Positions 35,631 through 45,602 are shown, counted from the first letter of the stretch. The stretch is 64,000 nt of DNA from Shewanella schlegeliana (GCF_016765635.1 NZ_JAESVD010000013.1:90033-154032); one strand, 5' to 3'. Notes: generated by a model from the sequence alone, not told the origin. Numbers and translations are program-made.

Positions 35631-36881
35631 TTAGTTGGGGTTAAGCGGTTGCAGTGAAAATTGCTGACTATATTGATGCCATACAATGCTGCACATGTTT
35701 GTTAAAAGGGCTGCTCTATCGAGCTTAATCGTCCCATCAGCTTGATACTCTATGCTATTTGATACTTTTTTTGCCGCGCTCTGCAAAGGCTTATCAATCA
35801 ATGGTAACCACCGATTGAGTAAGTTAGGCATCGCTTTCTTCGAGGTAAATGCTGCCCTTACTGTTAATAGAAATGCCACCAACAACGGAGAACTCAACTT
35901 TGTTAATGCGGTTAGATAGCAGTAGCCTAGCTTTTTAAAAATCAACTGGCGTTGCCACCATACGATTAGCAAAGTGATAAAGAGTAAGGTGAGCGCGAAC
36001 TGGTGCTGTACAAGAAAATCACTAAACTGCGCCTGCCATATTGCGACTCGCTGCTTAAAAGGTAAAGGAGGCGCAGGACTGACCACAATATCGATTGCAG
36101 GGATAACGCTATACTTGACCACTTGTTGTGTTGGGTGCCACCAGCTCACTTTCATCTCCGGCAGAGTGAACTCTCCTGCACGTGAGAATCGATACTGTAA
36201 CTCAGTCAGCCTTTTTCCTGTGGTGGCACCGCGGAAGGTATTGGTTTGAGTCCCATTAGCAGCGACTCTTACATCGCCGTCATCACTATTAAGTGAGAGA
36301 GGCAGCTCAGCAATTAAGTAGCCAGGCAGGTTATCCACTTCCATGGAGATCTCTCTACTCACCGCCCCCCCAGCCACGAGCTCTGTGGCCGATAGTTTCT
36401 GCGAAAGCGTGAGTTTTGGGGTGATAATCAGCCCTCGAGAGGCATCGGGTTGCGGCGTAATTTCAATTTGTTGGCTCGAAGAGGTGATAACTTGAGCCGT
36501 CTTGCCTCGGCCAAGGGTGATCTGAGTTTTTGGCAAGATAAATTCCCCCGGTTTGGCAGGATAGATATCATATTTAAATTGCGCGACATGCTTTCTTTTG
36601 CCCTCAATCAGCCGAGTGGTATAGATTGGAGCTTGCGCCGCTTCAATAAATAACGGCTTAACTTTGATCTCTTCAGTAGAGACATTAGCCGCAATTGCTT
36701 CATCACTGATTAACGCAAGCCAAACCGTGTTTTTGACGCGCTCTGAAAGCGCAACATCTTCCACTAACCACTGAGCCGAGTATTGCTTGGTTTCGGCTGC
36801 TGATACCTGTAAAGATAAAACGAGCACTAAACTCAGCCCCACAAACAGACTCGCATTTAACAAGCGGGTAAAACTTGCCAT
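35631..36881 (-). CDS. BatD-like membrane protein of the MoxR-Bat operon
   Basis: A 416-residue protein with a signal peptide (cut near VSAAE), a long periplasmic part of beta-sandwich domains typical of BatD, a membrane helix near residues 295-310 and a cytosolic or membrane-proximal C-terminal part. Bat proteins were named in Bacteroides for aerotolerance; their action is unclear and a stress role is inferred. The start codon overlaps the preceding stop by one base. It is last in a block of six tightly packed genes. Confidence 0.82.
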   Translation of the reverse strand: MASFTRLLNASLFVGLSLVLVLSLQVSAAETKQYSAQWLVEDVALSERVKNTVWLALISDEAIAANVSTEEIKVKPLFIEAAQAPIYTTRLIEGKRKHVAQFKYDIYPAKPGEFILPKTQITLGRGKTAQVITSSSQQIEITPQPDASRGLIITPKLTLSQKLSATELVAGGAVSREISMEVDNLPGYLIAELPLSLNSDDGDVRVAANGTQTNTFRGATTGKRLTELQYRFSRAGEFTLPEMKVSWWHPTQQVVKYSVIPAIDIVVSPAPPLPFKQRVAIWQAQFSDFLVQHQFALTLLFITLLIVWWQRQLIFKKLGYCYLTALTKLSSPLLVAFLLTVRAAFTSKKAMPNLLNRWLPLIDKPLQSAAKKVSNSIEYQADGTIKLDRAALLTNMCSIVWHQYSQQFSLQPLNPN

Positions 36882-38554
36882 TAGTGTTCTCCTCGCTCTG
36901 TTATTCCAACGCCATCAGCTGATTCAGGCACTAACTTCGACTTATCTGTTCCCTCTGTTGCCTGCTCAAACTGCTGCAGCTGAATGGTAAATTTGTTACG
37001 TAAAAACACCGCGGGATTATGCTTCACCTGTTCCAACCAGATTTTGGTCAGGTGCTCTTCAGCCATTAAGTCGGCGCTGTTTATCTCATCTATTTTATCT
37101 GCAGGCTCATCTATCTGCATATCCTCCTGCAACGAGTCGATGACATCGGCCGTCATATCCTCACCGGCGGTTCCCTGCCCCTGTGCACGTAGTGCCATCA
37201 ACTCAAATATCTCCTCAAGCAGTGCAAGATTGTCTTTTGCTTGTTGATTATCTGGCTCAAGCGCTAACACCTGCATAAACCAGCGCTGTGACGAGCGAAA
37301 TCTTGCCAAGTGCAGATAACTAAGTGCGATATTAAAACTTCGCTCTATAGAGTCTGGCTGCGTATTTAACATTGTCAGCGCCCACTCCCACTGCTGACTG
37401 CGCATCAAGGCTTCAACCTTCCAACGGGGATCGACAAAACTGTTGGCGGCGCAGCGGTAGTTTTGCTGCTTGTAGAACCATTGTCCTTGCTGATCTGGTG
37501 TTAAAAAAAGCCGCATGACTAAATTGTCGCACTGCTCACTATTGACGCTGTTTGTTGTTAGCTCACTGGCATAGACTTCAGTGACCGGTGATAGCGTTAA
37601 CCAAGGGACAAATAGCAGACTCGCTAGCCAACGAATACTCCAGCCTCGCCTAAACCAGAGCAAGCTTAACAATAACGTTGGGAATACCAACCAGTAGCCC
37701 ACCTCCTGCCAGACAATATCCTTGTCTGTTGGATCAAAGAAGTTAACGCTATTGCTCCAGTTAATAATGGCACTGATATCGCTATCGTCACTGCTCATCT
37801 GCAGTTGTGAGACGCCGCTGGGCGCTGACATAGAGGAAGCGAAGCCAAACTTCCAAAAAAGCAGCTGATCTTGGGAGTTATCTTGATGTGCGATTAGCGC
37901 CTCACGTGCTTGGTTATCGATAGCATCACCGATCACCACTATGCTCGCTGGCAGTGGCGGCTCACTCTGCTGTAGCCTACTTTGCTCCAGCGCTCTTTGT
38001 TGTTCCAAAGCCCTGAGCTGTTCTAATACACTGGCAAGGTTCTTACCTTGGCGAGGTACCAGCTGGGTATGTAAACTCGAGAGGTAGAGGGTCAAAACTT
38101 CACGGTCTTCAGTAGGAGGCAGCAGTTGGTGGCCACTTCCTGCGTATACCCATGCACCAAGCAGACCATCGCGCTTTTCCTCTAAAAGAGTGGCCAGTTT
38201 ATATTTGGCACTCTCTATCCGGCTAGGAGCAATATCTGACTCAGCCATAGAGCTTGATAGATCGATAACCAAAATAAGTGGTGAGCGGTTTTTACTTAAA
38301 CTCCCCTCTTGGGGCTGCCATGTTGGACCACTGACGATGATAATCAATAGCCCTATCAATAGCGGTAGCATTGTTTTTGGTGATAACCACAATGAAGATG
38401 TGATATCGGTTCTCAGATGAGCAGCCAAGTGCTTAGCGAGAGGAAACTTAGCATCGAGTGTTTGCTGACGACGGTAGTTTACCCAGAGCCAATAGAGGTA
38501 AGGGATAAGTGCAAATAGCGCCCATGGCCTGATAAAATGAAACTCACTCATCAC
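36881..38554 (-). CDS. BatB/BatC-type fusion: VWA domain plus TPR
   Basis: A 557-residue membrane protein. After two N-terminal helices comes a von Willebrand A domain with MIDAS motif DLSSS (about residue 97) and a later conserved Thr/Asp. A membrane helix (about 295-315) is followed by a TPR-like region (about 375-450) and an acidic C-terminal tail rich in Asp and Glu. In Bacteroides the VWA (BatB) and TPR (BatC) parts are separate genes; here they are one. The start overlaps the stop of the preceding gene by four bases. The MIDAS is intact, so metal-dependent protein binding is likely. Confidence 0.85.
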   Translation of the reverse strand: MMSEFHFIRPWALFALIPYLYWLWVNYRRQQTLDAKFPLAKHLAAHLRTDITSSLWLSPKTMLPLLIGLLIIIVSGPTWQPQEGSLSKNRSPLILVIDLSSSMAESDIAPSRIESAKYKLATLLEEKRDGLLGAWVYAGSGHQLLPPTEDREVLTLYLSSLHTQLVPRQGKNLASVLEQLRALEQQRALEQSRLQQSEPPLPASIVVIGDAIDNQAREALIAHQDNSQDQLLFWKFGFASSMSAPSGVSQLQMSSDDSDISAIINWSNSVNFFDPTDKDIVWQEVGYWLVFPTLLLSLLWFRRGWSIRWLASLLFVPWLTLSPVTEVYASELTTNSVNSEQCDNLVMRLFLTPDQQGQWFYKQQNYRCAANSFVDPRWKVEALMRSQQWEWALTMLNTQPDSIERSFNIALSYLHLARFRSSQRWFMQVLALEPDNQQAKDNLALLEEIFELMALRAQGQGTAGEDMTADVIDSLQEDMQIDEPADKIDEINSADLMAEEHLTKIWLEQVKHNPAVFLRNKFTIQLQQFEQATEGTDKSKLVPESADGVGITERGEH

Positions 38555-39531
38555 TGGCTCTCCTGCAGTTTTCTACGGCCACTCACGAACATCAATGTGG
38601 CTAAGTTAATACATAACACGAATAAAATTGGCCAGAAGTAGAGCTCCTTTTCAGGACGGATTGTATAGCTTTCAAATAGTTGCGGCTGAAGCTGCTCTAA
38701 CACCTTATACACCTCGATAAGAGATTGACCATCATCGGCCTCAAACACCTGCCCCTGAGTCAGCTCAGCAATGCGCTCGAGTGTTGCAATATCTAGGCTA
38801 TCTTCACCGACATTTTTAGGGTCGCCAATAGCGATGGGGTAGATAACCACGCCCTGCTCCCCAGCATAATGGGCTGCATCCAATGGCGGAAACTCACTAC
38901 TGGTATCATTGCCATCGGTGAGCAGTAGTAATACCTTGTTTTCAACCTCAGACTGCTCAAAATGATTAACCGCGACGCCTATCGCATCACCAATTGCCGT
39001 CCCTGCTCCAGCCATTCGTACATCCATCTCTTGCAGTAATTGGCTTAATATCTGTTTGTCTTGTGTAAAAGGAGCCTGCAGATAAGCATTCTCGCCAAAC
39101 GCGATCAAACCGATACGATCTGACTCTCGCTTAAGTAGAAACGATTGCAGCAAGGCTTTGACACCCTCTACGCGGCGCAAGGTCTCGCCTTGGGTGTCAA
39201 CAAAATCCATCGCCTCCATCGAGCCTGACAAGTCAACGGCAACCATAATCTCACGACCCACCTGCTCTACCTGAATAGGCTCACCCAGCCAAACAGGGCG
39301 CACAGCGGCGCAGACTAACGCAAGATAGGTCAGCGTCGCCAACAGTCGCTGCCAAAACAGGCGGCTTAACACGACAGCCCCTTCGCTAGGCTTACGTTGG
39401 CTTAAGCTCACCAACTGCTTAAATTTAGAGAAACGGATCGCAGGCAGTGCCGTACGGTGCTTAGGCAGTAAAACGGCCAATAGCGGCAGTAATAGCAAAA
39501 TGGCTAGCCAAGGATGGGTTAGGGTTAACAT
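38551..39531 (-). CDS. BatA-like VWA-domain membrane protein
   Basis: A 326-residue protein with helices near residues 7-25 and 58-78, a VWA domain (about 85-270) with MIDAS motif DLSGS and the supporting TDGNDTSS stretch, and a C-terminal helix (about 305-322). It overlaps the DUF4381 gene by seven bases and the next gene by four. With the second VWA protein it probably forms a membrane complex acted on by the MoxR ATPase; that is inferred from the family arrangement. Confidence 0.88.
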   Translation of the reverse strand: MLTLTHPWLAILLLLPLLAVLLPKHRTALPAIRFSKFKQLVSLSQRKPSEGAVVLSRLFWQRLLATLTYLALVCAAVRPVWLGEPIQVEQVGREIMVAVDLSGSMEAMDFVDTQGETLRRVEGVKALLQSFLLKRESDRIGLIAFGENAYLQAPFTQDKQILSQLLQEMDVRMAGAGTAIGDAIGVAVNHFEQSEVENKVLLLLTDGNDTSSEFPPLDAAHYAGEQGVVIYPIAIGDPKNVGEDSLDIATLERIAELTQGQVFEADDGQSLIEVYKVLEQLQPQLFESYTIRPEKELYFWPILFVLCINLATLMFVSGRRKLQESQ

Positions 39532-40010
39532 ACATGCTCCTTAAACCAGCATTGAATCGCTAAGCGATGCTCATCAGTTAGGCAGGCGTTAGCTTGGTAG
39601 CTACAAACTAACAGTGCCGCTATCGCTTTAGCTGTGCCTTGGCTGCTTTTAGAAAGCTCCACCACTCGGGTTGAGAAGGCTGCAACGGATAATGTGGCGA
39701 GGTTTTCACTGGGCCAATGCTGATGACAAAACTGGCGCATCAGTCTTGCCATGCCAGCCAAATCATTGTTGGCCTCCAATTCGGCAAACAGTGATTTTGC
39801 TTCACGTACATATTGATGCTGTAACCAGCGGTAGCCGTGGCTAAGAACCCATATACACAGGGATAGGCTGAGCAAGATAAAGATAACATTCCAAGCTGGC
39901 GTATTAGGCCACCAAGACACCGCCTCGGGAGGCGCTTGCCACTGCGCTTTTTTGATTAAGTGCGAGCCAAACTCAGCGAGCTGCCCACTCGATTGCATCA
40001 TGTCGCTCAT
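39525..40010 (-). CDS. DUF4381 membrane protein
   Basis: A 161-residue protein with one membrane helix (about residues 35-55) and a helical cytosolic domain. DUF4381 proteins are regular members of MoxR-VWA operons between the DUF58 and VWA genes, which is its place here. It follows DUF58 after two bases and overlaps the BatA-like gene. Function is unknown; it may link ATPase and VWA partners. Confidence 0.78.
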   Translation of the reverse strand: MSDMMQSSGQLAEFGSHLIKKAQWQAPPEAVSWWPNTPAWNVIFILLSLSLCIWVLSHGYRWLQHQYVREAKSLFAELEANNDLAGMARLMRQFCHQHWPSENLATLSVAAFSTRVVELSKSSQGTAKAIAALLVCSYQANACLTDEHRLAIQCWFKEHVC

Positions 40011-40012
40011 TT

Positions 40013-40933
40013 TTAACGCCTCCTAGCCGAGGAGATCGCAACCAGCTGCTGCCAGCTATCTTGATGGGTCGTCAATGCTAAGTAAGGTTGGCCTATTGAT
40101 AAGAAACAGCGCTCTAGCTGCTTATTATGATCAGCCGTATGTTGATTATATCGCTGGCGAAGCTGGCCTTTATCACCACTCACCTCCAGTTGTAATTGAC
40201 CGTCTCCCATCAACACTGCCGAGTTAGGCAACTCCTCCTCTAACGGATCACTCACTCTCAAGCCGATGATATTATTATGCTTCGCCAGTTGAGTGATTAA
40301 AGCAAGACTTGTACTGTTATCGAAATCGATGAAGTCACTGATAATAAAGATCTGACTCTCTTTAATTTTTTGCTGACAAAGCAAGTACAGCGCATCATCT
40401 AGAGTGGGAGGCTCTGTTGCTGCCTTGGCGGGCAAGCGGCCGCCCAACTGGGTGATTTTCTCCAATAAGCTCAAAAGCGATTTTTCACCGCGCATCGCGC
40501 TATGGGATTCGATATTGATGTCGGTGAGGAGAAGCGCACCGATCCTGTCACCCTCGACCTGAATACGACCGGCAATGATCGCGGCTAGCTCAGATGCTAA
40601 AACTGACTTCATCATCCCGTCACTAGCAAAAAACATGCTGCTACGAAGATCAATCAATAGTGCAGTACTCTTGTCTTTCTCCTCCGCATAGAGGCGGATA
40701 AAAGCCTGTCCAGTACGCTGAGTCACACGCCAGTCGATACAACGAACATCATCGCCATCAAAGTAGTGGCGCAACTCGACAAAATCTAAACCTCGCCCAC
40801 GCTGACTGCTCTTCTGCAGACCACTCAGTGGAGAGATTTTGCTATAGGGGGGACGCCAGCTAAGACCTCTGCCTTTTTTGGCCAGTAAGCTTAGCCGAGA
40901 GAAGTTGCTATAGATACGCTCGTCACTGTTCAT
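40013..40933 (-). CDS. DUF58 protein
   Basis: A 306-residue protein with the DUF58 signature GRGLDFVELRHYFDGDDVRCIDWRVTQRTG in its first third, followed by a VWA-like fold (ALLIDLRSSM). The frame opens at a TTG at 40969, but ATG at 40933 gives a conserved-looking start and sits outside the moxR coding end. DUF58 proteins accompany MoxR ATPases and are thought to be their partners. It is the second gene of the operon. Confidence 0.85.
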   Translation of the reverse strand: MNSDERIYSNFSRLSLLAKKGRGLSWRPPYSKISPLSGLQKSSQRGRGLDFVELRHYFDGDDVRCIDWRVTQRTGQAFIRLYAEEKDKSTALLIDLRSSMFFASDGMMKSVLASELAAIIAGRIQVEGDRIGALLLTDINIESHSAMRGEKSLLSLLEKITQLGGRLPAKAATEPPTLDDALYLLCQQKIKESQIFIISDFIDFDNSTSLALITQLAKHNNIIGLRVSDPLEEELPNSAVLMGDGQLQLEVSGDKGQLRQRYNQHTADHNKQLERCFLSIGQPYLALTTHQDSWQQLVAISSARRR

Positions 40934-40950
40934 AACCATCCCGTTGTCAT

Positions 40951-41910
40951 CTATACGTGTACAACGCAATCGAGCAGCTTATCGATCACGATATCACTAC
41001 TCATATTTAGATTGATGCAATTGAAAGAGAGCACCATTCGATGACGCAGTACCCCATGACAGACAGCCTTTACATCCTCTGGTGAAACAAAGTCACGCCC
41101 AGATAACCACGCGTGGGCGCGGGCACATCTATCGAGTGCAATTGTCGCTCTTGGACTTGCACCTAATTCAATAAATGTCGCTAATTCATCGCTATACTTT
41201 TTAGGTTGGCGAGTCGCATCAACGAGATCGACAATATACTGGTCAATATTGTCGTTCACAGAAACCTGCTCCACCAACTTACGTGCGGCTAACACCTCTT
41301 CGACTGTAAGTGTTGCTTGCTCCTCGGTTGCCGATACTTGCTGAGCTCTTAAAAGTTTTAACATGCTCTTTTCAGCGTCTTTATCGGGGTAATCGATGAG
41401 GATCTGCATCAAAAAGCGATCCATCTGAGCTTCAGGTAGCGGATAGGTTCCCTCCTGCTCGATAGGGTTTTGGGTAGCCAGCACCATAAATAGCTCAGGT
41501 AGTGGGTGGGATACACCAGCGACTGAAACCTGTGCCTCCGCCATCGACTCCAGCAGAGCTGATTGCACCTTAGCAGGGGCACGGTTGATTTCATCGGCAA
41601 GCAAGAAGTTGCTAAATACCGGGCCAGGTTTAAAGCTAATGCTTTGTGTTTGATTACTGTAAACTTCGCTGCCGGTGATATCAGCGGGTAACATATCAGG
41701 GGTAAATTGAATGCGATTTAGTTTAGCCTTGACCTCATTTGCCATCTCATTAACAGCACGAGTTTTAGCCAGGCCGGGTAGCCCTTGAATTAATACATGT
41801 CCATTAGCTAGTAGAGCAATAACCAGCTGCTTGACCACCAGCTCTTGGCCTAATATCTGTTGATTAATTCGAGCTTGCAGTGCCTCAAATTGGTTTGTTG
41901 ATGGATGCAT
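40951..41910 (-). CDS. MoxR-type AAA+ ATPase
   Basis: A 319-residue cytosolic ATPase. Walker A reads GLPGLAKT near residues 39-46 and Walker B LLADEINRAP near 108-117; the NPIEQEGTYPLPEAQMDRF sensor stretch and arginine finger region are typical of MoxR. Such proteins act as chaperone-like remodellers of partner VWA proteins. It heads the six-gene unit, 89 bases after the sulfatase and past a hairpin. Confidence 0.92.
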   Translation of the reverse strand: MHPSTNQFEALQARINQQILGQELVVKQLVIALLANGHVLIQGLPGLAKTRAVNEMANEVKAKLNRIQFTPDMLPADITGSEVYSNQTQSISFKPGPVFSNFLLADEINRAPAKVQSALLESMAEAQVSVAGVSHPLPELFMVLATQNPIEQEGTYPLPEAQMDRFLMQILIDYPDKDAEKSMLKLLRAQQVSATEEQATLTVEEVLAARKLVEQVSVNDNIDQYIVDLVDATRQPKKYSDELATFIELGASPRATIALDRCARAHAWLSGRDFVSPEDVKAVCHGVLRHRMVLSFNCINLNMSSDIVIDKLLDCVVHV

Positions 41911-41964
41911 GGACTCACCTTTAGACTCGATTATTTACGGAAAGATAGTGAATGAACAGAGTTA

Positions 41965-41985
41965 AAGGGTGCACTGGGCACCCTT
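41965..41985 (-). terminator. Stem-loop between the sulfatase and moxR
   Basis: AAGGGTGC (41965-41972) pairs perfectly with GCACCCTT (41978-41985) around a 5-base loop, just after the sulfatase stop on the minus strand. The T-run is short, so partial read-through into the MoxR-Bat operon is possible. Confidence 0.55.
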
Positions 41986-41999
41986 ATCAATTGCGATAA

Positions 42000-43526
42000 C
42001 TAGCGTTGATCGCGATATGGAAGTTGCTCGATAACTCTCTCTAAGTTAAACGAAGCGGGCTCCTGTCTTAATGGGAAGTCATTAAAGGTGCTCAGTAACT
42101 TGGCAACCTCAACTTGTACAGGTACAAAGTTGTACATACGCTCAGCAAACCATTTTAAGTACATGCCTGAGTGCTCTGGTGCTTCTTCATATGGGTCTGC
42201 ACGCAGATCTACAAGCTGTGGCCACTGGGTCGCTAAACGTGGCGCAAACCAGCTCTCCTCAAGCGGTTGAATAAAGGTCGCTTTTATCTTACCGACTCGA
42301 ACTGCCTCAAGATTACCCGTCTCAGCAAAGTAGAAGATTTCGTTACGGGTCGTATCGTCGTTAGTCAACCAAGCCTGTGTATGGTCATAACCATCGATAT
42401 AAACATCGTGTTTCTTCTTGAAGTTTTCTTGAACGTCTTTTTCACCCGCAATCGTTGCTAGGGTGGTAAACAGGTCCTCATGAGACTGAATACCGTTATT
42501 GACGCTACCTGCAGGGATCTTTCCTGGCCAGCTCACCATAAACGGCACACGTACTCCACCTTCAGTGGTTAAGCCCTTCTCACCTTTAAATGGTGTGTTG
42601 CCACCATCTGGCCAGCTCATCTTCTCTGCACCGTTGTCGGTGGTGAAGATAATAATGGTGTTATCACGCTGCCCAGTTTTGTCTAGGGTATCTAGAATCT
42701 CACCGACATAACTATCAAGCTCGGCCATACCATCAGCATATAAACCATAGCCAGTTTTGCCTTTCCATTTTTCACTTAAGTGAGTCCATACATGCATACG
42801 CGATGGGTTATACCACATGAAGAAGGGAGCATCTTTGTTGGCATTCTCTTCGATATAATCTACCGCCATATCTGTTAACTCGCGGTCGATGGTTTCCATA
42901 CGCTTCTTAGTTAACGGTCCACCAGAGCCAGTGTCGCCATCGGCGTGCCCCTCAACAATCCCGCGAGGACCGAAACGCTCAAGGAATGCAGGATCTTTAG
43001 GATAATCTTCATTCTCTGGCTCCTCCTCAGCATTTAGGTGATAGAGGTTACCGTAGAAGTAATCAAAGCCGCGGCGATGTGGCAGCATATGCTCTTGGTC
43101 CCCTAAGTGATTTTTACCCAGCTGAACCGTCATATAACCTTGATCTTTCATCACTTCGGCAAGAGTAGGATCCTCTTTTGAAATACCAATTGGTGAGCCA
43201 GGCATGCCAACGGTAAGCAGACCCGTGCGGATAGGTAACTGCCCCGTTAAGAAGGCGGCACGGCCAGCGGTTGAACTTGGCTGACCATAGTGGTCGGTGA
43301 ATAACATCCCCTCCTTGGCGATGCGATCGATATTGGGGGTTTTATATCCCATCATCCCCATGTTGTATGCGGAAGTATTTGACCAGCCAATATCGTCTGC
43401 CATGATGACGATAATATTGGGTTTTTCAGATTCATTTTTTGCCATCGCTGGGGCCGCGACAGCTGTAGAGACCGCAGCCATACCTAATACGGCTTTTGAT
43501 AACATCGTTTTGGTGAATGTTTTCAT
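42000..43526 (-). CDS. Exported Ser-type sulfatase
   Basis: A 508-residue periplasmic enzyme with a signal peptide (cut near APAMA, residue 29). Metal ligands D44-D45 (MADD) and the TTDNGAE stretch are those of type I sulfatases. The formylglycine site reads S85-T-A-G-R89: serine, not cysteine, at the converted position, which calls for a radical-SAM maturase. Such a maturase is encoded 2 kb away. The enzyme should remove sulfate from an ester; family sequence (GGNTPFKGEKGLTTEGGVRVP) points to the arylsulfatase branch, but substrate is unknown. GAGGAG lies six bases before the ATG. The neighbouring kinase gene is divergent. Confidence 0.92.
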   Translation of the reverse strand: MKTFTKTMLSKAVLGMAAVSTAVAAPAMAKNESEKPNIIVIMADDIGWSNTSAYNMGMMGYKTPNIDRIAKEGMLFTDHYGQPSSTAGRAAFLTGQLPIRTGLLTVGMPGSPIGISKEDPTLAEVMKDQGYMTVQLGKNHLGDQEHMLPHRRGFDYFYGNLYHLNAEEEPENEDYPKDPAFLERFGPRGIVEGHADGDTGSGGPLTKKRMETIDRELTDMAVDYIEENANKDAPFFMWYNPSRMHVWTHLSEKWKGKTGYGLYADGMAELDSYVGEILDTLDKTGQRDNTIIIFTTDNGAEKMSWPDGGNTPFKGEKGLTTEGGVRVPFMVSWPGKIPAGSVNNGIQSHEDLFTTLATIAGEKDVQENFKKKHDVYIDGYDHTQAWLTNDDTTRNEIFYFAETGNLEAVRVGKIKATFIQPLEESWFAPRLATQWPQLVDLRADPYEEAPEHSGMYLKWFAERMYNFVPVQVEVAKLLSTFNDFPLRQEPASFNLERVIEQLPYRDQR

Positions 43527-43680
43527 TGTTCACTCCTCATTTTAGATGGAGCTAGTATCAGGCCTCTTAAACCAAAATCGAACTAGGACTATTCCTAAAG
43601 CCGTCATTACGGTTAGTATTGATTGTGTTTTTAAAGGTATAAAGAAACTCGAAGCCGTTAATGATGATGAGAAAATATGT

Positions 43681-44874
43681 ATGAATAAACAAGAAGATTG
43701 CGATTTCACACAATTTAACGAAACCCTGCTCTCTATTTCAACTCAGCTTCTTGACACTCCCACAAGTTCATTAGCCCAGGTGATGAACTCAGTACTGGAT
43801 GAGTGTCGTGAGCTGCTGGGTGTCGACAGAATATCTTGTTTACCTAACACCAAATATATTGCTCAAGAATGGTCATTTTATGCCGTCTCAGGTGAAAACA
43901 TCCCCAACCTAAGGCCGAACCTGAGCTACGAAATTAAAGCGAAATATCAAGCGATGATCCATTCTGGTGAGGTTTTTAATAGCGATGAAGATCCGCAGCT
44001 ACTAGAACTGGCCTGTCAACTGCAACAGCAAAAACCACTCAATCATATTTTGATCCCGATTCAGGCGATGGGAAAACCATGGGGGGCATTGGCAGCGGCA
44101 AACTTTGTCACCCATAAAGTGTTTGATGAACACTTTATTCGCTGCTCGACTATTTTGGGGAATATTATGGCATCGAGTATCGAGCGACTAAGGCACTATC
44201 AAGAGTTATCTCATCAGCAGGAAAAAGTCATCGCCTTGAATAAACGTCTAATAGAAGACAGAGAAGAACAGCTAAAAATCATTGCAAGGGATCTGCACGA
44301 TGACTTTGGCCAGCGCCTCGCGTCACTCAACCTAGAGTTAGGTTTTATTAATAACCAATTAGATGAGAGCGCTCAACTGGCGCTATTTGAAGCAGCGGCA
44401 AAGCTGTCAAATATTACCCGGGACCTGCAACACCTATCCCGCCATCTTCACCCAGCAATAATTGATAAAGTCGGTTTGTATGCAGCCATTGAGTCCGAAT
44501 CTAAAAAAATGACTCTGCATAAGAATATTCTTCTGTCACTCAATCTCAGCAAAGAGGTTTTATACAGTGAAGAGCAGAAACTGCATATCTATCGCATCAG
44601 CCAAGAAGCGCTTTCTAATGTGATGCGACACTCCAATGCAAGCGCATTATCCATCTCACTCAACCGTGAGGGGAAACTTGCAAAACTCACTATCGAAGAT
44701 AACGGTAGAGGCATTCCTAAAAATGCGATTTCAAACTCCTCATCATTAGGCATTGAGTCTATGCACGAGCGTGCGGCGCTCATTGGTGGCAGCATGGATT
44801 TTACCTTAGGCAAAAATCAATCTGGCTTTTCAGTAAAACTCGTCTGGCCCATTCCTGATGATATTATTGACTAA
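43681..44874 (+). CDS. GAF-domain histidine kinase (NarL-type partner)
   Basis: A 397-residue cytosolic kinase. The frame opens at 43546, only 19 bases from the divergent sulfatase start; ATG at 43681 leaves room for promoters and starts just before the recognisable domains, so it was preferred, though the longer form cannot be excluded. A GAF domain (about residues 15-165) is followed by a coiled linker, a HisKA_3 dimerisation domain with H206 (RDLHDDFGQRLA) and a HATPase domain (DNGRGIP, GIESMHERA). No membrane helix is present, so the signal is likely cytosolic. The response regulator follows after 53 bases. Confidence 0.88.
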   Translation: MNKQEDCDFTQFNETLLSISTQLLDTPTSSLAQVMNSVLDECRELLGVDRISCLPNTKYIAQEWSFYAVSGENIPNLRPNLSYEIKAKYQAMIHSGEVFNSDEDPQLLELACQLQQQKPLNHILIPIQAMGKPWGALAAANFVTHKVFDEHFIRCSTILGNIMASSIERLRHYQELSHQQEKVIALNKRLIEDREEQLKIIARDLHDDFGQRLASLNLELGFINNQLDESAQLALFEAAAKLSNITRDLQHLSRHLHPAIIDKVGLYAAIESESKKMTLHKNILLSLNLSKEVLYSEEQKLHIYRISQEALSNVMRHSNASALSISLNREGKLAKLTIEDNGRGIPKNAISNSSSLGIESMHERAALIGGSMDFTLGKNQSGFSVKLVWPIPDDIID

Positions 44875-44927
44875 GTAACAGTGATAGGATTAATCATGTA
44901 CAGCAGGAAAAGGATGATCTATTAATT

Positions 44928-45521
44928 ATGCCAACCATTATCATTGCCGATGATCACCAGATAGTCAGTGAAGGCATCGCAAGGCTTGTTGAAAAAAACT
45001 ACCAAGTACAATCAATTACTAACAATGCAGAAGAGTTAGTTCAAGCTGCGAAACAATTTCAACCCGATATCATCATCACCGATATCTCAATGCCAGGTAT
45101 GCAGCTAAACCAAACGCTTGGGCTGCTAAAGCGTTCATGTAAAGAGGCCAAGATCATCTGCCTAACCATGCACGATGAAGCTGAAATTCTACAGGCTGCA
45201 TTCGAGTATGGTGCCGATGGCTACATAGTGAAACATCAAGCGGGTTTTGAGTTACTCCAGGCTCTCGAAACGGTACTCGCAGGAGAGCAATATGTCTCTG
45301 CGGAGTTACACGATAAATTCAATCAAAAAACAGTGCTAACAGCAAGGCAGTTGGATATTTTGAAACTTTTGGCAAAAGGGATGTCTGCAAAGAAAATTGC
45401 ACTGTCACTCAACATCTCCGCCAAAACAGTTGAGTATCATAAATATAAGATGATCGAGCAGTTAGATTTAGACAATGCCTCATCACTCGTAGCCTACGCC
45501 CATAGCCGAAATCTAATTTAG
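44928..45521 (+). CDS. NarL/LuxR-type response regulator
   Basis: A 197-residue regulator with a receiver domain (acidic D8-D9, phospho-acceptor D52 in DISMPG, Lys in IVKH) and a C-terminal LuxR-type helix-turn-helix (about 135-197; LTARQLDILKLLAKGMSAKKIA). It is the evident partner of the GAF kinase and precedes the sulfatase maturase by 81 bases. Control of the divergent sulfatase gene is inferred from position. Confidence 0.92.
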   Translation: MPTIIIADDHQIVSEGIARLVEKNYQVQSITNNAEELVQAAKQFQPDIIITDISMPGMQLNQTLGLLKRSCKEAKIICLTMHDEAEILQAAFEYGADGYIVKHQAGFELLQALETVLAGEQYVSAELHDKFNQKTVLTARQLDILKLLAKGMSAKKIALSLNISAKTVEYHKYKMIEQLDLDNASSLVAYAHSRNLI

Positions 45522-45602
45522 CCCCATAGATAATTAGGAGACTTCCTAGTCGATTCCTTGCTTACTCGAAGCGATAATGGGATCCAATAGAGGAGTTTCC
45601 AT

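Noticed and set aside
43546..43680. N-terminal 45-codon extension of the GAF kinase
   Set aside because: It would start 19 bases from the divergent sulfatase start, leaving no room for either promoter; a later ATG precedes the recognisable domains. It remains possible.
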